From Adiantum capillus-veneris (lineage: Eukaryota; Streptophyta; Polypodiopsida; Polypodiales; Pteridaceae), in the NCBI GenBank assembly GCA_014529385.2, contig CM043968.1, positions 126,237,018 to 126,301,017 of the forward strand: DNA of 64,000 nt, written 5' to 3'. The notes below the pieces were generated by a model, which was not told the DNA's origin, ran no database searches, and saw only the letters and a list, made by a program, of their open reading frames with translations. Positions within the stretch are counted from its first letter, which is position 1, and each line of letters opens with the position of its first letter. The translations under genes and the position numbers were made by a program. Shown piece by piece: positions 12,101 to 24,812 of this stretch.

Positions 12101-12839
12101 CCGAGTAGCCATCACACACAGTGTACTTCTCATGACCAGCTACCTCATTTAGTATCTCATCTTGAAATGGGAGGGAAAAGTGATCTCTTTTTGTTGCCTC
12201 ATTGAGTGGACGGTAATCCACACACACCCTCCACTTGCCATTTTTCTTAGGAGTGACAACAACGGGAGAGACCCACTCTGAATTCTCCACTGGATAAATG
12301 AAACCTGCTGCTAGAAGCTTTCTTACCTCCTTGAGTAAAGCCTGCTCCTTGATGACTCCTAGCCTTCGTAGCTTTTGAGCCTTAGGTGTGGCCTCTGGCT
12401 TCAACTCAATTTTGTGTTGAACAGCCTCTACTCCACGCACATCGGTGTAGTCTTTAGCGAAAAGCCTAGGAAATTTCCTTAACACACCTTTGATCTCCTC
12501 TCTTTCATCCTTTGTAAGTGTTGTAGATAGCATACCTTCTAGCATTCTTTCATCTTCCACTTTTTGGTTTTCTTGGGAACCTACCTCTTCTAAACCTGGG
12601 CAAGAGGTCTCTTGGTTGTTTGGCTTAAACCTTACCCCCATGACTTCGATGGAAGACTCCTCTTCAATAATGCTGCCGCTACTTCCTCTATCTGAAGTGC
12701 TATCGGTCCAGCCTTCCTCCGTCTCACTTTGAGATGATTCTTCATGGAGCTCCTCTTGGCGTTGCTCCTTCATGTCAAAGACAACCTTCTTATGACTGTC
12801 ATTCCTGCAAATTAGCTTTCCACTCTCCCAATCCTGCAA
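9188..12839 (-). pseudogene. Element E pol: RT, RNase H, archaeal-type RNase H, integrase
   Basis: One open frame of 1060 codons (12839-9657) with further frames to 9188. RT shows a VMPFGLTNAPATFQRFM block, but its catalytic site reads FIEYFCIYS (near 11900-11930) where active plant elements have two Asp residues, so the polymerase should be inactive. RNase H follows (codons about 430-520). A second RNase H (codons about 595-720, starting LFFDGAF, with NNEAEY) marks the Tat lineage. Integrase has an intact zinc region (GGHF...CHNCQ) and DDE residues (IDAMGP, SDNGP, LVEKANG). A frameshift near 9825 moves the integrase C-terminus to 9774-9295, and another moves the end to 9484-9188. Confidence 0.88.
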
Positions 12840-14454
12840 AGCTCACATTTTCATTAGCCATGGTATCCCTAGGATAACCATTTCCTTTCATAGACATAAC
12901 ATAAAAATCCACTGCCTTCTTAATGCCAAAGGCCTCTACAAAAACATTTTTACAAATGCCTACACACCTAGCTTTGCTATTGTTTGCCATCTTGACTTTA
13001 ATTTTAGGTGTCTCATGGATGTGCATGCCTAGTTTTTGCATGAGTCCCTCTGTCATGATGCAAATTTGTGCACCCCCATCCACTAGACCTTTCCTTACCA
13101 ATATTCCTTTAATGTAACAATCTAGCACAGGTATAATATCCTCATTCATTTCAGCATGTGCAATTTTTACAACAGGCACACTCTCTTTTACCTTTCTCCT
13201 AGTGCTAACTGCCTTTGTTAAATCCCTCCTAACTTGTGGGCATAATGCAAGAAACTGAGGCCATGAGATATCAGGACCCTTACTTCTCATGTCTTCCAAT
13301 AGGTTGTCTGGAGCCATACCATGTCCAAGAGGGAAGTCTTGGAGATTGATACGACGTCGAGTCCTCTTAGCTTCCTTGGTCTCCTTTGCCTTCTTTTCTC
13401 GTCCATGGTCACTTTGTGATGTGACACCTTCTTTCTCTTTACCTTTTCCTCGGCCACGCTTAATGCCATTTGCTTCCATGTCAACCTCATTTAAGTTTTT
13501 CACCTCTACTACATGCACATTTTGGTCTGGCAAAGGTGGAACTCCTTCCACTCCTTGTGGAGGTGGTCTTGCTCCATTTGGCCTTTGTAGAAGCCGTGGT
13601 TGCTGACTAGTTCCTTCTCCTGCATTCATCACTGGGTAATTCAAGTTAGGTCTCCCTGGCTCCCCACAGGGCCAAGGACAATTATACATCCCATGTCTAG
13701 ACTCGCTGCAATTCCAACATTGCAAGACTCTCCTAGGTCGTGAATCTCGCTCTTCAGACTTCTTTGCTTGTCCCTTTGGACCTACAGCTTGTGCAAGGTG
13801 AATTGACAAGCTACTTAAAGATTCATTTAACTTCTCAATCACTTCCGCCGTTACCTCAGGAAGCTCCCTAGATGTTGATGCTTGTGACTTACCTTTGGGT
13901 CTAAGACCTTCTGTTGGAACCTCCCCCCTTAAGCACTTGAGTTTCCTATATTTCTCAGCAGCCCTAGTTTCAGCTGCTTCAAAGGTAGCAGGTGCACCGG
14001 CCTCAACTTTTATCTTAAGGTCAGAAAAGAGTCTGGGTATGAACCTCTCCTTCTTTAGGAACTCTGCACCATCACCAGGTTTAGCAACATTTCTCACCCA
14101 TACAGCCCAAAGACGTAGAAACTCTTGCTTGTACAAGTAGTAGTCATCTAAGTCTTTTTGCTTATGAGAAACAATGTCTTGCCATAGCTTTTGAGTGTTT
14201 TGGGGATCAAAGAATTATCTCTTGAAATGATTCACAACTTCCGTGTAATTCCCTTTAACTTCTTCAGGCAAAGAGTCAAACCAAGTGCTAGCATCTTTCC
14301 TAAGGACCACCTCAAACATCTCTACACGTTCTTGATCAGTTACTATCCTCTTGTTACGACAAGACATCTTGAAATTTGCTAAAAATTATTCTGCATCCTC
14401 TCCGGGCTCTCCAAAGAAAAGAGGATATCCGGACATTTGGCGTTGGGCCTCCAT
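12799..14454 (-). pseudogene. Element E gag and protease
   Basis: Gag starts at the ATG at 14454 and is open from 14136 to 12799 (445 codons). Two in-frame stops interrupt the N-terminal part, near 14385 and 14215. The capsid core includes a WFDSLPEEVKGNY segment. A canonical CX2CX4HX4C zinc knuckle (CWNCSESRHGMYNC) lies near 13690-13725. The protease reads VDGGAQ at the active site (DGGA in place of DSGA) near 13060. Its closing ILGIPWL motif is in the pol frame at about 12850-12870, so the protease is split by a frameshift, and a stop follows it. Pol is read in the overlapping frame from 12839. Confidence 0.85.
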
Positions 14455-15036
14455 TGAATCGGTTTCAAAGTGACAACACGTTTTTGTTTTTCTTTCTTAA
14501 AAAATTTACACAATAATGTTTTCTAAATTGCAATCTATTCTACAACAAAATAAAAATATTCACATCAAATGACCTATGATAATCAATAAGAGGCGAGAAT
14601 TTGGTGATGCGAGAATTTCTCCTACTATTTGGGCACCAAACATGAACACCATACGTTGTTGAAAGTGGATTTTTCTACTAATTGTAATGTTTATTCTAAT
14701 GTGTGGAGTGAAATGAAAGGGGAAAACCTCTATTCTTGGGCCATTATCCATGGTCTATGCATGACCTAATTCTTAAAACAAAACAAAAATATAGACGTCC
14801 AAACTAAGGTCGTACCTAATGAGAGGCAAAATAAAAGGATTTACTGATGTGTTTATCTCTGTCAACCTAAGAGGACCTAAAACTCTACAAATTACAGTTG
14901 AAATTGCAACTTAGTACTAACAATTATGTGTACCTTTTGCCTTGCAATGGGAATGAAGGGATCATACAAATTCTCGTGATTCATGCAAGCTACTTGATTA
15001 TGCTAAAGGTTGAGCCTTCACAAAAATACACAAGCC
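14455..15036 (-). other. Element E leader, no gene seen
   Basis: Non-coding stretch between PBS and gag. AT-rich, without a palindrome array like those of B, D or F. Confidence 0.6.
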
Positions 15037-15057
15037 GTTCCTCAGTGGGGGGCACCA
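15037..15057 (-). other. Element E primer-binding site (tRNA not assigned)
   Basis: The minus strand after the 5' LTR begins TGGTGCCCCCCACTGAGGAA. The TGG start and the position three bases from the LTR end CCTCA fit a PBS. I cannot assign the primer tRNA with confidence. Confidence 0.6.
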
Positions 15058-15060
15058 ATT

Positions 15061-17608
15061 TGAGGCGGTCCGGGCGGGCAACAAGAAGAGCGGCCTCTAA
15101 ACACCCTTCGAGGATCCCGTGCTGCTCAATTGGGGTTGGTCCAAGCACAATCAGAGACAACAACAACCCACAGCCAAAAACCAAACAAGAAAAGGGGCAC
15201 CACCTAGTTATAGATGCGAACTAGGACGCACATGATATCTCCTTGTACTCAAACGCACAATGAGAGGGGAATGCAAGATAGCCACACACACCAAACACAA
15301 ACATTCACCATGCCAGAGAGAGGTAAAGAGCACAAATCAACTTGAGCAACTCAGTCTTAGCCTTAAAGACTAGATGCACACAAAGCTCGATGAGAAATAG
15401 AGAGACAACACAAAACTTGACCTTGTTGCCAATACACAAATTGTCTTAGGGTCACGGGAGCCCTCTCACCCAGCACCCTCTTACAATTTACCTTTTAGGC
15501 AAACAATTCAACAAGCCCTCAAACCACCAAGCATGAAATGGCACAACAAACTTCAATGACAATATACCTTCAACCACCTGATGAGCCAACTTATCAAGTC
15601 AATTTGGAGAGAAGAGTCGTAGTTGTAGCATACAATTGCACCCAAAACTATGAATCTTATTTATGGACAAGAGTAGGCTACAAGTGTGATTGTAGAGTAT
15701 AGTATCACTCCACTCCTCTAGATGGCATAACTAACTTCAATCTTCTCCATGCACCTATGTGTAGTGATGGAATAGAGAACTCACAATGCACACACTCTAC
15801 ACAACTAGGCTTGAAGAGTGGTGTGTTATGTGTTGAGAATGGTGTGGTGTAGTGTGATCATGTGATGATTTACAAGGGAGAGAAGGTCTCTATTTATAGG
15901 TTTTAGAAGCCCCGATTAGGATTAGGCATAATCAAGTTTATTTGAAGAAATAAAAGATTATGCATTTTTTATTTTTATTTTAATGAGGGTGGGTCTCTCT
16001 TGTCCTTTGAGTCACATGGATGTGGGCTCAATGGAAGAGAATTATTGAGGATGATAGGAGAGAGGATTGAGTGAATAATTTGGGAGTGCCTACTCTAGTA
16101 GAGGGTGCATTTTACAATAAGGTTAGTGGTTAGTAGTTAGTAATTATCACTAAAAAAATATTTACAAAATCATTCACCAAATGGTGAGATATATGATGAG
16201 AAGTTGACATTCACCTCTTTACAGCACCGGAAGAAGAAGCAGTCAGCATGGCGAAGCAGCACGTGTCGATGAAGCTATGTTATTTCAAACCTTGGAAAAT
16301 TCATGATAAAAGCCTTCATTTGCAGAGGTTATCTTTGGATTTTTGCTGATTTTTTGAAGTTCTTTACAAAGTTGAAGAGAGTATGGTAATATGGACATAT
16401 ATGTAGAGAGAAAGGGAGACACATAGGGTGTAGAAATGGAGGATAAAGGCTATGGAGGTGTGAGAGATGTGGCAATGGTGAAGAGGGTGAATTAGGACAT
16501 GGGAGTTGCAGGTTTGGGAGTGGGAAGGAGAGGGAGGAGTTTGTGTGAAAGAGTAAAATGATAAAGTGGAAGAGGGAGTGTGGCTGCATAGCATGGGAAA
16601 ACTAGGGTCCACCAATAAAATCATAGCTCACAGCTCGTAGCTCAAAAACATATGAAAAAATTAGAGGTGAAAGTTCAGCTCATGAGCTACAACGTTTGTT
16701 TGTATCACCTTTCCAAATTCGGGGAGCATGTGATCTTTAAAAATTCAGCAAAACCGATTGTTTTTTCCACTACACAAGGTCCTTGTGAGGTCCTTCTTTG
16801 GATGATTCTTTTGAATACCTCCAAGAGTGAGCTCCCCATGGTGCATGCATGCATGCCACATACCCTTGACCTTATTTGGTAGGTCTATAATTGAAGATAT
16901 TGTTGAGATCATGATATAAGTGAATAGTACAACTAAGAAAATCAAATATTTAGGGGTCTAAAAAATGTACATGTCAAATATAAATAATATAGGTGGAAAA
17001 ATATAAAGGGGTCAAAATAAATCTCTCTCATTATAAGTCTACCATAAAAAGATGAATATTTTTGGTGGTCTAATTTATGAGAGTAATAGAGAATAGATGT
17101 AGGAAGAAAAAAACACAATAGTGAAAAAACATACACATAAATAGAACTACTTTTTTTGGATTTTTGTTTGGATGGAGTTACACCAAAAATAAGAGAAGCT
17201 TGCATGAAATTATTTTTATATGGAATAAAGAGTATGCAAAATGGTAAGAAAAAATATGGTAATGGTGAGTCAATGTACATAGCATAAATAACACACCATA
17301 GGTAAAAATATTTAAATAAATACCAAAATAATTATGAAAAATCCTTTTATTTAGGCCCTATATACAATGAAATAGTTACACACAAATGGGCCATAATATA
17401 TTTTATTTTTCGGATTTGTTTTTATTTTTTTGGCTCAACTAGCCCAGTGACTAGCTAGCTGAGGGTTTTTAAGAAAATATGGAGAAAGTCCCTAACTCAC
17501 ACATGCCTAGGTACAGTGAAATGGTAGGGATAACCAAAATGTTTGAGTGATTTGATAGGGTGAGGTAGCTTACTATGGAAATTTTGGAAAGCCAAAAAAC
17601 GGCTATCA
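15061..17608 (-). repeat. Element E 5' LTR (about 2548 bp)
   Basis: Starts TGATAGCCG at 17608 and ends CCTCA at 15061 on the minus strand. The first 1.5 kb matches the 3' LTR at 9159-7657; the remainder (16107-15061) has no second copy in the window. A TATA box at 15898-15891 lies in the part that the 3' LTR has lost. Small open frames in both LTR copies are parallel and not genes. Confidence 0.8.
15891..15898 (-). promoter_or_regulatory. Probable TATA box of element E 5' LTR
   Basis: TATAAATA on the minus strand followed by GAGACC, about 830 bp upstream of the PBS. The good match and the LTR context support it. Confidence 0.6.
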
Positions 17609-17981
17609 ATACCTACACCGAATCTTGAATGCTTACACTTGAATGAAAGAGCAGAGTAAGAATAACACAATTCAAAAAACAAAACTAAATTTGGATTACC
17701 GTAGCCACAATAGCAATGATTACAAGTTGGAGCCAAGAGGTCGCTCCCTGTGCGTATAGCAATAGTCACTTATCTTCAAAAATAATCTCCCCTTCCCACT
17801 AACCTTAGTGTATTATATACCTAGGGCTTTCTAAAGTGGCCGGCGGCCAACTTCTCATGGACCTTTACATACATCATTGGAAAAATTACATCTTTGACTT
17901 AGACTTGACATAGACGATTATCATTAGGCTTTTGCAGGGTTTGATGTATTTAAACATCAGAAAAATAATGTGACCACATCA
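17609..17981 (-). repeat. Element B 5' LTR, 5' portion
   Basis: Starts TGATGTGGTC at 17981 where it interrupts F's gag. It contains a TATA box at 17819-17813 in the same context as the A and F LTRs. It is cut at 17609 by element E. Confidence 0.75.
17813..17819 (-). promoter_or_regulatory. Probable TATA box of element B LTR
   Basis: TATATAA on the minus strand, in the same relative place as the TATA box of the family-A LTR. Confidence 0.55.
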
Positions 17982-19919
17982 AAACTTTGGCCGACTGACC
18001 CAACGGGCACCTTGGCTAGGTGGGCACTTGTATGTTGTTATCACCTCCAAACATATACCCATCGGTGGTCTTTGTGCTAGAGCTATATTAGGTTGATATC
18101 TGTACATGGGTTGTCATTGTGGTCTCATAAGCACATATTGAACATTTTCAACATAGTTTGGTCGGTAATAGCACTCATTGGCCTCATGGTTTGTCCATTT
18201 ACTCTCAATAGCACACCATTTTTACGGCCTAATTGGTTGTCCCTGTTGAGCTATCCCTTGCCCAGGTCCTCTTGTAGGAGCTTTCTGCATATTATTCATC
18301 ATTTTGTTCATCCTTTTGAGCATGTCTTCTATGGTTGTATTGGTGTTGCAGTAGCTGTTCCCACTTGTGTTGGTTTTGTGGATGTTGTTTTCTCACTCTG
18401 AGTATCCTTAGGGACATCATCTCCTTCATTGAAAATATCACAATTGTCTCCCAAGCCAATATCATTTGATACACACTCTTCTAGGGTCGTATGCTTCTGC
18501 TATACAATATAGCATGAAGTTCTTTGTTTAGCAATCCTTCTAGAAACAATGACACTAATCTTTCTTCTACTGGTATTTCTAATTTTGGGCATCTTGCAAT
18601 GTGTTGCTTTATCCTAGTTGCACAATCCCTAATAGACTCACCTTGTTTCCATTTGAAGCTATAGATTTGAGCTACCGTATTATTTTTAATCCCAATTTTG
18701 GAACATGCAGCTACAAATCTCTGAGCTAGTGTATTTAAATCCATGATTGCCCTTAATGGAATGTTTTGGAACCATGTCAAATCTTTTCCTTCTAAATTCA
18801 TTCCAAATCCCTCAAATTGAATGTGGAAATCAAATATGTGTTCTACTCTTAGCACTTGCTTGAAGCTAGCTAAGTGGTCATATGGATCTCTAGATCCATT
18901 GTATTTTTTGACCCATTTTTAATGCTAGTTGTCTGACACGTCTATTTGGCTCAACTCCAACTCTTTGGTAGTTGGTCGTGTCTCGAGTCCTTCAACCCAA
19001 TCCGTTGGAAATAGTGACTCATGTAGCCCTCCACTGGCTCTAATGTCACTAGGATTTTTTTCGTGATGAGGTAGGTTTGGGTTTTTTAACATTGCTCCCA
19101 AAAGATCTCTCACGGAGTTCCTCTCTTGGAATAGGATCAGGTCCTTGCCCCAATATCTAATCTCTTATAGAGTACCCTTGGTATCTGGTCTACTCTACCT
19201 CTTTAGGACTCATCATAACAAAGTTATTTTTATAACAATTCCTAAATAGGTAAGATGGTAAATTTGCTGAACCTTGTCCTTGATTTTGAAGATATAGATT
19301 ATCTTCATGGGTGTTAATTGCCTTGATTTGGCATGAGAGGTCCATAAAAGATTGTGATGTTCCTATCCTCCCAACAAAAGACTATAATCCTAGGATTACC
19401 ATTGCTAAGTTGTTTCAAAGGTTTCAGATCAACTTGATCATCTTCCGCGAATTCTAAAGTTGGTGGGCCTTCTCTTGTTGCCATATATGGAGTTATTGTA
19501 TTCACTTCTAACCCCCATTTGTCTATCACATCAGGATTTTCAACTTTTATATACTGAGTCTCATTTTTATCCATATACATTTTTCCTTGTTTGTTTGCCT
19601 TGATTTCTTCTTCAAACTCTATGTCATGGTCATCAATGCAAATGGCATACTCTTCATTAGGATCCAGGTAAACCTGAGCTCCGTGGACGTTAGTCTTATA
19701 AAAGGTGAGTATGTGCTTGTATCGCACTATTGTTCTGGTTCTTGACTGATTCGGATAAGAAGACATTTCAGATGTTGAGTCGAAATAAGTGTGTGGGACT
19801 TCTTCAAAGATAGGGCCCAATTGATCATCGTGATTCACACTCTCTTCAGTGGATACCCTACTAGCAGTCTCTCCAAGTATGCCTTCATTTGCTAGTATAT
19901 GACCAGATCTAAGGTTCAT
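17982..19919 (-). pseudogene. Element F gag (Athila-like)
   Basis: Begins with MNLRSGH at 19919, a start typical of Athila-type gag. The first frame runs to 19314; further pieces are 19113-18925 and 18855-18481. The last holds the gag core (DLTWFQ, then GIKNNTVAQIYSFKWKQGES) and is clearly homologous to the cores of B, C and D. Beyond it, KWCAIESKWTNHEANECYY near 18170-18230 matches the equivalent region of C and D. The frame runs into element B's LTR at 17981. Stops and frameshifts make it non-functional. Confidence 0.8.
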
Positions 19920-21404
19920 ATAGACTTGTTAAGCCCTAGATAAATGTACTTATCGATGGATCAAATTTTTATCCATTTTTTCAACTTGACTTGAAGTCAA
20001 CTCCTCTCAATCTCCCAATTCTTTACCTGCAACCTGGTTCTTGTGTCAGTTTTAACCAAGTTAGTTGTTTTGTGATTCTACCCTTGCAAAGAGCTAAAGG
20101 ACTAATCTGCAACCTGAAAACTGAGTTAACATGTACTAATTTGGATCCAAAATCTTGTATGTGGGGCTCAAAAGTAAATAATCGTGATTATTTACTATTC
20201 TCAGTTTTTACAATTTTTAGGCTTGTTTTGTCGAATAGACACTTTGTTGTAGTCTCTGGACAATTTTCATTGAGTTTGAATAAGATTTGTGCAAGGTATC
20301 AACTGTTTATTGGCCACAGACTCAATTTTCAAGAATCTGGCTTAAGTCTCACTTTTGTGATCCAGATTTGACCAAATTTGATGTGAGTGTTCAATACAAT
20401 ATGATGGAACTTGTGGTATGCTTGGTTGGTCAAAAGTGTTTGAAAATTGGACAAAAATAAATAATCATCGTGATTATTTACTTCTATCAAATTTCAGCAT
20501 ATTGTTTATCATCTAAGTATACACTCATATTAAACACTTTAAACTAAGCCTTTGAGTCAAGTTTCACAAAATCTGAACAAGATTTATCAAGTCAAACTCA
20601 AGTTTTCAACAATCAGTACATATTTCAAAATTTTCCAAGTTTTTTGTCTGTTTTGTGATCCAAACTCTATGCGCCTTCACAAAAGATGCTTGTAATCATG
20701 CATAGAATCTCTGGTAACAACCTTAATCAATTTTAAGCCAGATGTAAATAAACGTGATTATTTTCTTTTGACCTAAAATGAACAATTTTGCAATGCTCAA
20801 TCTTTTTGTGACATGTTTTAAGCCTCTGAGTCAAGTCAAAACTTAATTTCGCCTAAATTCTCAAGAAAATATAAATAATCTGAGTTTTTGTGAACTCTTG
20901 AAATTTTACCTCACATGCATCCTTACGCTTATCCACACTTTTATACGCTTACTAGTTCATACAACTTTTATAAGCATAATCTCCAACCGGTTTCAGTGGT
21001 TGATAGTATTTTGGTGTTGTTTCAAGCCGTAGACCTGAAATTCAGTAACTTCACATAAATAACTCACAAATGATTCTTTCGGAGTGAGCAATGATTTGAG
21101 ATCCACCTTAGATTCTACTTACCCTAGTCCTAGATTTCTTTTCTAATTAGGTTGTGGAAGGTATCCACAAACACTTGTTCTCTTGTTTTTATGGTTTCTT
21201 GAGCATTGATCTTAAGACTTGTCTTGTCCATCAATCATTCACAAAATCCCAACCTAATCCTATAATCATGCAATCCTACACAGCAAAAGACGACACTCTT
21301 AAGCTATGCAGTTTTAAAGAGAAAGTTTAACTCTAGGTGATCCTAGAGGAAGTTAAAGGACAAGTACACAAGACGCTCTTGTTTTTCCTAGTTTAGGTCT
21401 ATTC
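19920..21404 (-). other. Element F leader, non-coding
   Basis: AT-rich leader between PBS and gag. It holds the palindrome array described separately; no gene is visible. Confidence 0.65.
20174..20880 (-). repeat. Element F palindrome array
   Basis: The best copy at 20174-20195 has the 10-bp arm GTAAATAATC, the spacer GT, then the exact reverse complement of the arm. Degenerate copies lie at about 20459-20481 (right arm intact), 20744-20765 (start GTAAATAA) and 20871-20880 (left arm only). Distances are 286, 284 and 127 bp, the same spacing classes as in A, C and D, with an unrelated AT-rich motif. Confidence 0.8.
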
Positions 21405-21423
21405 GTCCTCGGTAGCAGTGCCA
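21405..21423 (-). other. Element F primer-binding site (degenerate tRNA-Asp type)
   Basis: TGGCACTGCTACCGAGGAC on the minus strand, two bases after the LTR. It resembles the A and D sites with several changes. Confidence 0.65.
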
Positions 21424-21425
21424 AA

Positions 21426-22238
21426 TGTGAATGTATTTTCTAACTTCACTCTTATCTTATTGTGGACATAGTGAGAACCACGAACATAATTGTCAATCCA
21501 TGAGAGGAACCTGACTCGACTAGTGCATGGAGACTACAAGAGGGTGTCAATCTCTTGGAAAACAACAGACAACTTGCATCTAGCACAAGATACACTCAAA
21601 TGACCTAAGTCATCAAAAGCTAATTGCTAATCGACAAGCAAACCATGATTGTTACGGCATCAAACGACATCTGAATGCTATGAAACGTCTAGGACAAGCA
21701 TATAAGACCTAAGCACAATGCTTATGGTCTCATATCTCACTTTCGATGAGTTGAAAAAATGTGATTATTAACAGCAGTGAGATTTTGATCTACTCGTTTT
21801 TGACCCAGAATGCATATAAATGCTTAGCAATGATGCCCCAATACCTCGCCTATACTTACTTTGTGATTTCCTAGCTTAAATTCCTACTTATGATGAAATT
21901 AAGCCATGGGTCGGCGATGTCAAAAGCTACGATTTATCATGATATGTTTACATCAATGCGTAGATCTCTTACCTGTGGTTACAATGCAACAGATGCACTG
22001 CAATGTGACAAATGACAAGGGAGATAGAAGCAGGAGAAGGAGAGAAGTGAGCGTTGTAAGCTCACGTTGTGTATTTCTTATCCAAAAACCTAATAATAAA
22101 TTTACAAAATTGGCTTTTATACCTTAGCCAAGGTTTCTTTGGTTAAAAACTAATCAATTGGAAGCTCTAACTAAGGAGAAATTGATACAATTTGGAAGCT
22201 TATAGCTCTGGCTCATAGATTACAATATCCACTCGTCA
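21426..22238 (-). repeat. Element F 5' LTR (about 813 bp)
   Basis: Ends TTCACA at 21426 next to the PBS. The proposed start TGACGAGTGG at 22238 is where the copia reading frame of K stops, but no second LTR is available to confirm it. A TATAAAA at 22121-22114 sits in the same context (an AGCC downstream) as the TATA boxes of A and B. Confidence 0.6.
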
Positions 22239-24018
22239 AATAGGAGTTATAATATTTTTGATTCATCAAAAGAATAAGTGTTTTTACAATAAAGTTCTCA
22301 AAAAATGTTATGTGGGTTAGCTTGCTGCTAACATCGTGTTCATCCTTTCTAAAATGCCATTTTTTTGAGGTGTCCTTGGGGTTGTCATTTTCCTTCAAAT
22401 GCTATTTCTAGCACAAAAACTTTCAATAGCTTGACTGCAATTTTGGCCTCCATTTTTGGATCTGAGGCATTTAATGTTGGTATTTGCTTCATTCTCCACA
22501 AAGGCTTTCCACTTTTGAAACATGTTTTCCTAGTTGCATCATCTATGAATGTTACATAGTACAATGATCCACCAAGGGATGGTGTACTTGCAGGACCCCA
22601 AACATCAGCATGAACCAGTTCAACTTTTTATTTTTTCTTTTTTCTTTTTTTTTCTTTTTCTTTTTGAATTTTTACCCTCTTTTGTTTACTGTAAGTACAA
22701 TCTTCATAGAACTCTTAGTCCATTTCTTTTAAACCTGGTAGAAGCTTCTTCGATTGAAGGATTTGCATTCCTTTGGTACTCATATGCCCAATTCGGTAGT
22801 GCCACACCGCATTCTCAATTTTTGTAGATGTTGCACAAGTTGAAGATTGTGCGTTGACAGTACACAAGTAAAGTGTACCAACCATGTCTCCTTTGGCAAC
22901 CACCAAATATCCTTCTGAGATATTCCACTGTTTGTTTTCGAATGCAATGTTGGGACCTTCATCGTCCAATTATCCTATAGAGATGAATTTTTTGCAAAGA
23001 GAAGGAGCATGCCTAACATCTTTAAGCTTCCATTTTGACACAAATTGTACCTTTACTGACAATCTCACAAGCTTCATCATCTCCCAAGTATACATACCCA
23101 AAATTACCTTTGGTGTAATCTTGGAAATGTTGCTTGTGTGGCATCACATGAAATGAATCCCGAGAGTCTACTATTTAGAAATTAGACACATTGTCTAATG
23201 AGAGAATTAAAGTGTCTTCATCTTCTTTATCTACATTGGCCCTTTGATGTTGGCTTGTTTTCTTGAGACTCCGACTCCTTCTTCTTCTTGGAACAGTAAT
23301 TCTTCTTGACGTGGCTCACAGTTTCAACATTCGAGAACTAAATTTGTGTGTGACTTGTTGCACCTTGAGCAATCACAATTCTTTTAATTTTTGAACCTCT
23401 TCTTCGATCTTCCCCTTGTTTTTGTTGATAGTGCAACACTTGATGATTCATGTGTCCTTCTCCTTTACATTTTTGTGTCTAGGAGAGCACCCACAACATC
23501 ATTAAACTTAAGAGTCTTTGTGCTAGAGACGGAGTTACTTACAACCATCACAAGGCAAACCTAACTAACTGATGATAGAGATGATAGTATAAGGAGAGCT
23601 CGCACTCTATCTATGAAATTGACCTTCATAGATTGAAGTTGACTTATGTTGGTGTTAAAGTTGCTTAGGTGTTCTATAACTGAACCACTCTCTTTCATTT
23701 TTAGATTGAGCAAGCGCTTCATGAGAAATACCTTATTTGATGTTGATGGTAGGCTCATAGAGGCCATCAAGTGACTTCATCAATTCTTTCGTGGTCTTCA
23801 TTTTTGAAATTTTGAAGGCCATCGTTGCTGCCAAGCTTAGCCAGATTATTCCTAATGCCTTTCGGACAAGGACAATCCATGCTTCATCTGCCATTGTTAC
23901 AAGAATTTCTACACCACCACCTAGTGGTAGTTGTAAAGATAGTCTTCAGTCTACATCTTCCAGTGTTGGTATTTTTTCCATTGAACTCCACAATCTTGAG
24001 CTTACCGTCCTTCGCCAT
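22239..24018 (-). pseudogene. Copia K gag and integrase fragments
   Basis: The gag start is at 24018 (MAKDGKLKIVEFNGKN, a copia-type start). A UBN2-type gag piece lies at 23770-23561. The GAG-pre-integrase region at 22969-22715 has the diagnostic WHYRIGHMSTKGMQILQSK block. Integrase pieces follow: a YVTFIDDATRKTC-like segment near 22560-22520 and TPQKNGILERMN near 22365-22330. Numerous stops and frame changes show long decay. The core motifs are definite; the exact boundaries are not. Confidence 0.8.
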
Positions 24019-24077
24019 TATTCCCACTCAATTCAAGGAATTATTTCCTTAAGATACTTTAGCTACCTATGAGAAAA

Positions 24078-24094
24078 CCTTGTTCTGATACAAA
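24078..24094 (-). other. Copia K primer-binding site
   Basis: TTTGTATCAGAACAAGG on the minus strand, one base after the LTR; a degenerate initiator tRNA-Met site (TGGTATCAGAGC type) usual for copia. Confidence 0.7.
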
Positions 24095-24095
24095 T

Positions 24096-24812
<717 letters not shown>

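Larger units (their letters stand above)
7657..17608 (-). mobile_element. Element E, Tat-like Ty3/gypsy retrotransposon
   Basis: Layout on the minus strand: 5' LTR 17608-15061, PBS 15057-15037, leader, gag-PR 14454-12799, RT, RNase H, a second RNase H and INT 12839-9188, polypurine tract 9172-9160, and 3' LTR 9159-7657, truncated. The second, archaeal-type RNase H between RNase H and integrase is diagnostic of the Tat lineage. The two LTR copies differ at about two dozen positions over 1.5 kb by eye. Dead coding capacity (see gag and pol) means it could move only with help. Confidence 0.88.
1907..17981 (-). mobile_element. Gypsy element B (5' part), interrupted by elements A and E
   Basis: B reads leftwards from its LTR start at 17981. 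Its 5' LTR is split by element E into 17981-17609 and 7656-7334. The PBS is at 7332-7314, the leader with a palindrome array at 7313-5549, gag at 5548-2873 and protease at 2857-1912, where family-A element 1-1906 cuts it. The remaining pol and 3' LTR lie outside the window. B itself sits in the gag of element F: bases right of 17981 continue F's reading frame. Domain order and sequence match elements C and D, so B belongs to the same clade. Confidence 0.85.
17982..22238 (-). mobile_element. Gypsy element F (5' part)
   Basis: Order on the minus strand: 5' LTR 22238-21426, PBS 21423-21405, leader with palindrome array 21404-19920, gag 19919-17982. Element B interrupts it there, and the rest is outside the window. 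F lies in the copia remnant K. It is the most degraded of the four array-bearing families by reading frame. Confidence 0.8.
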
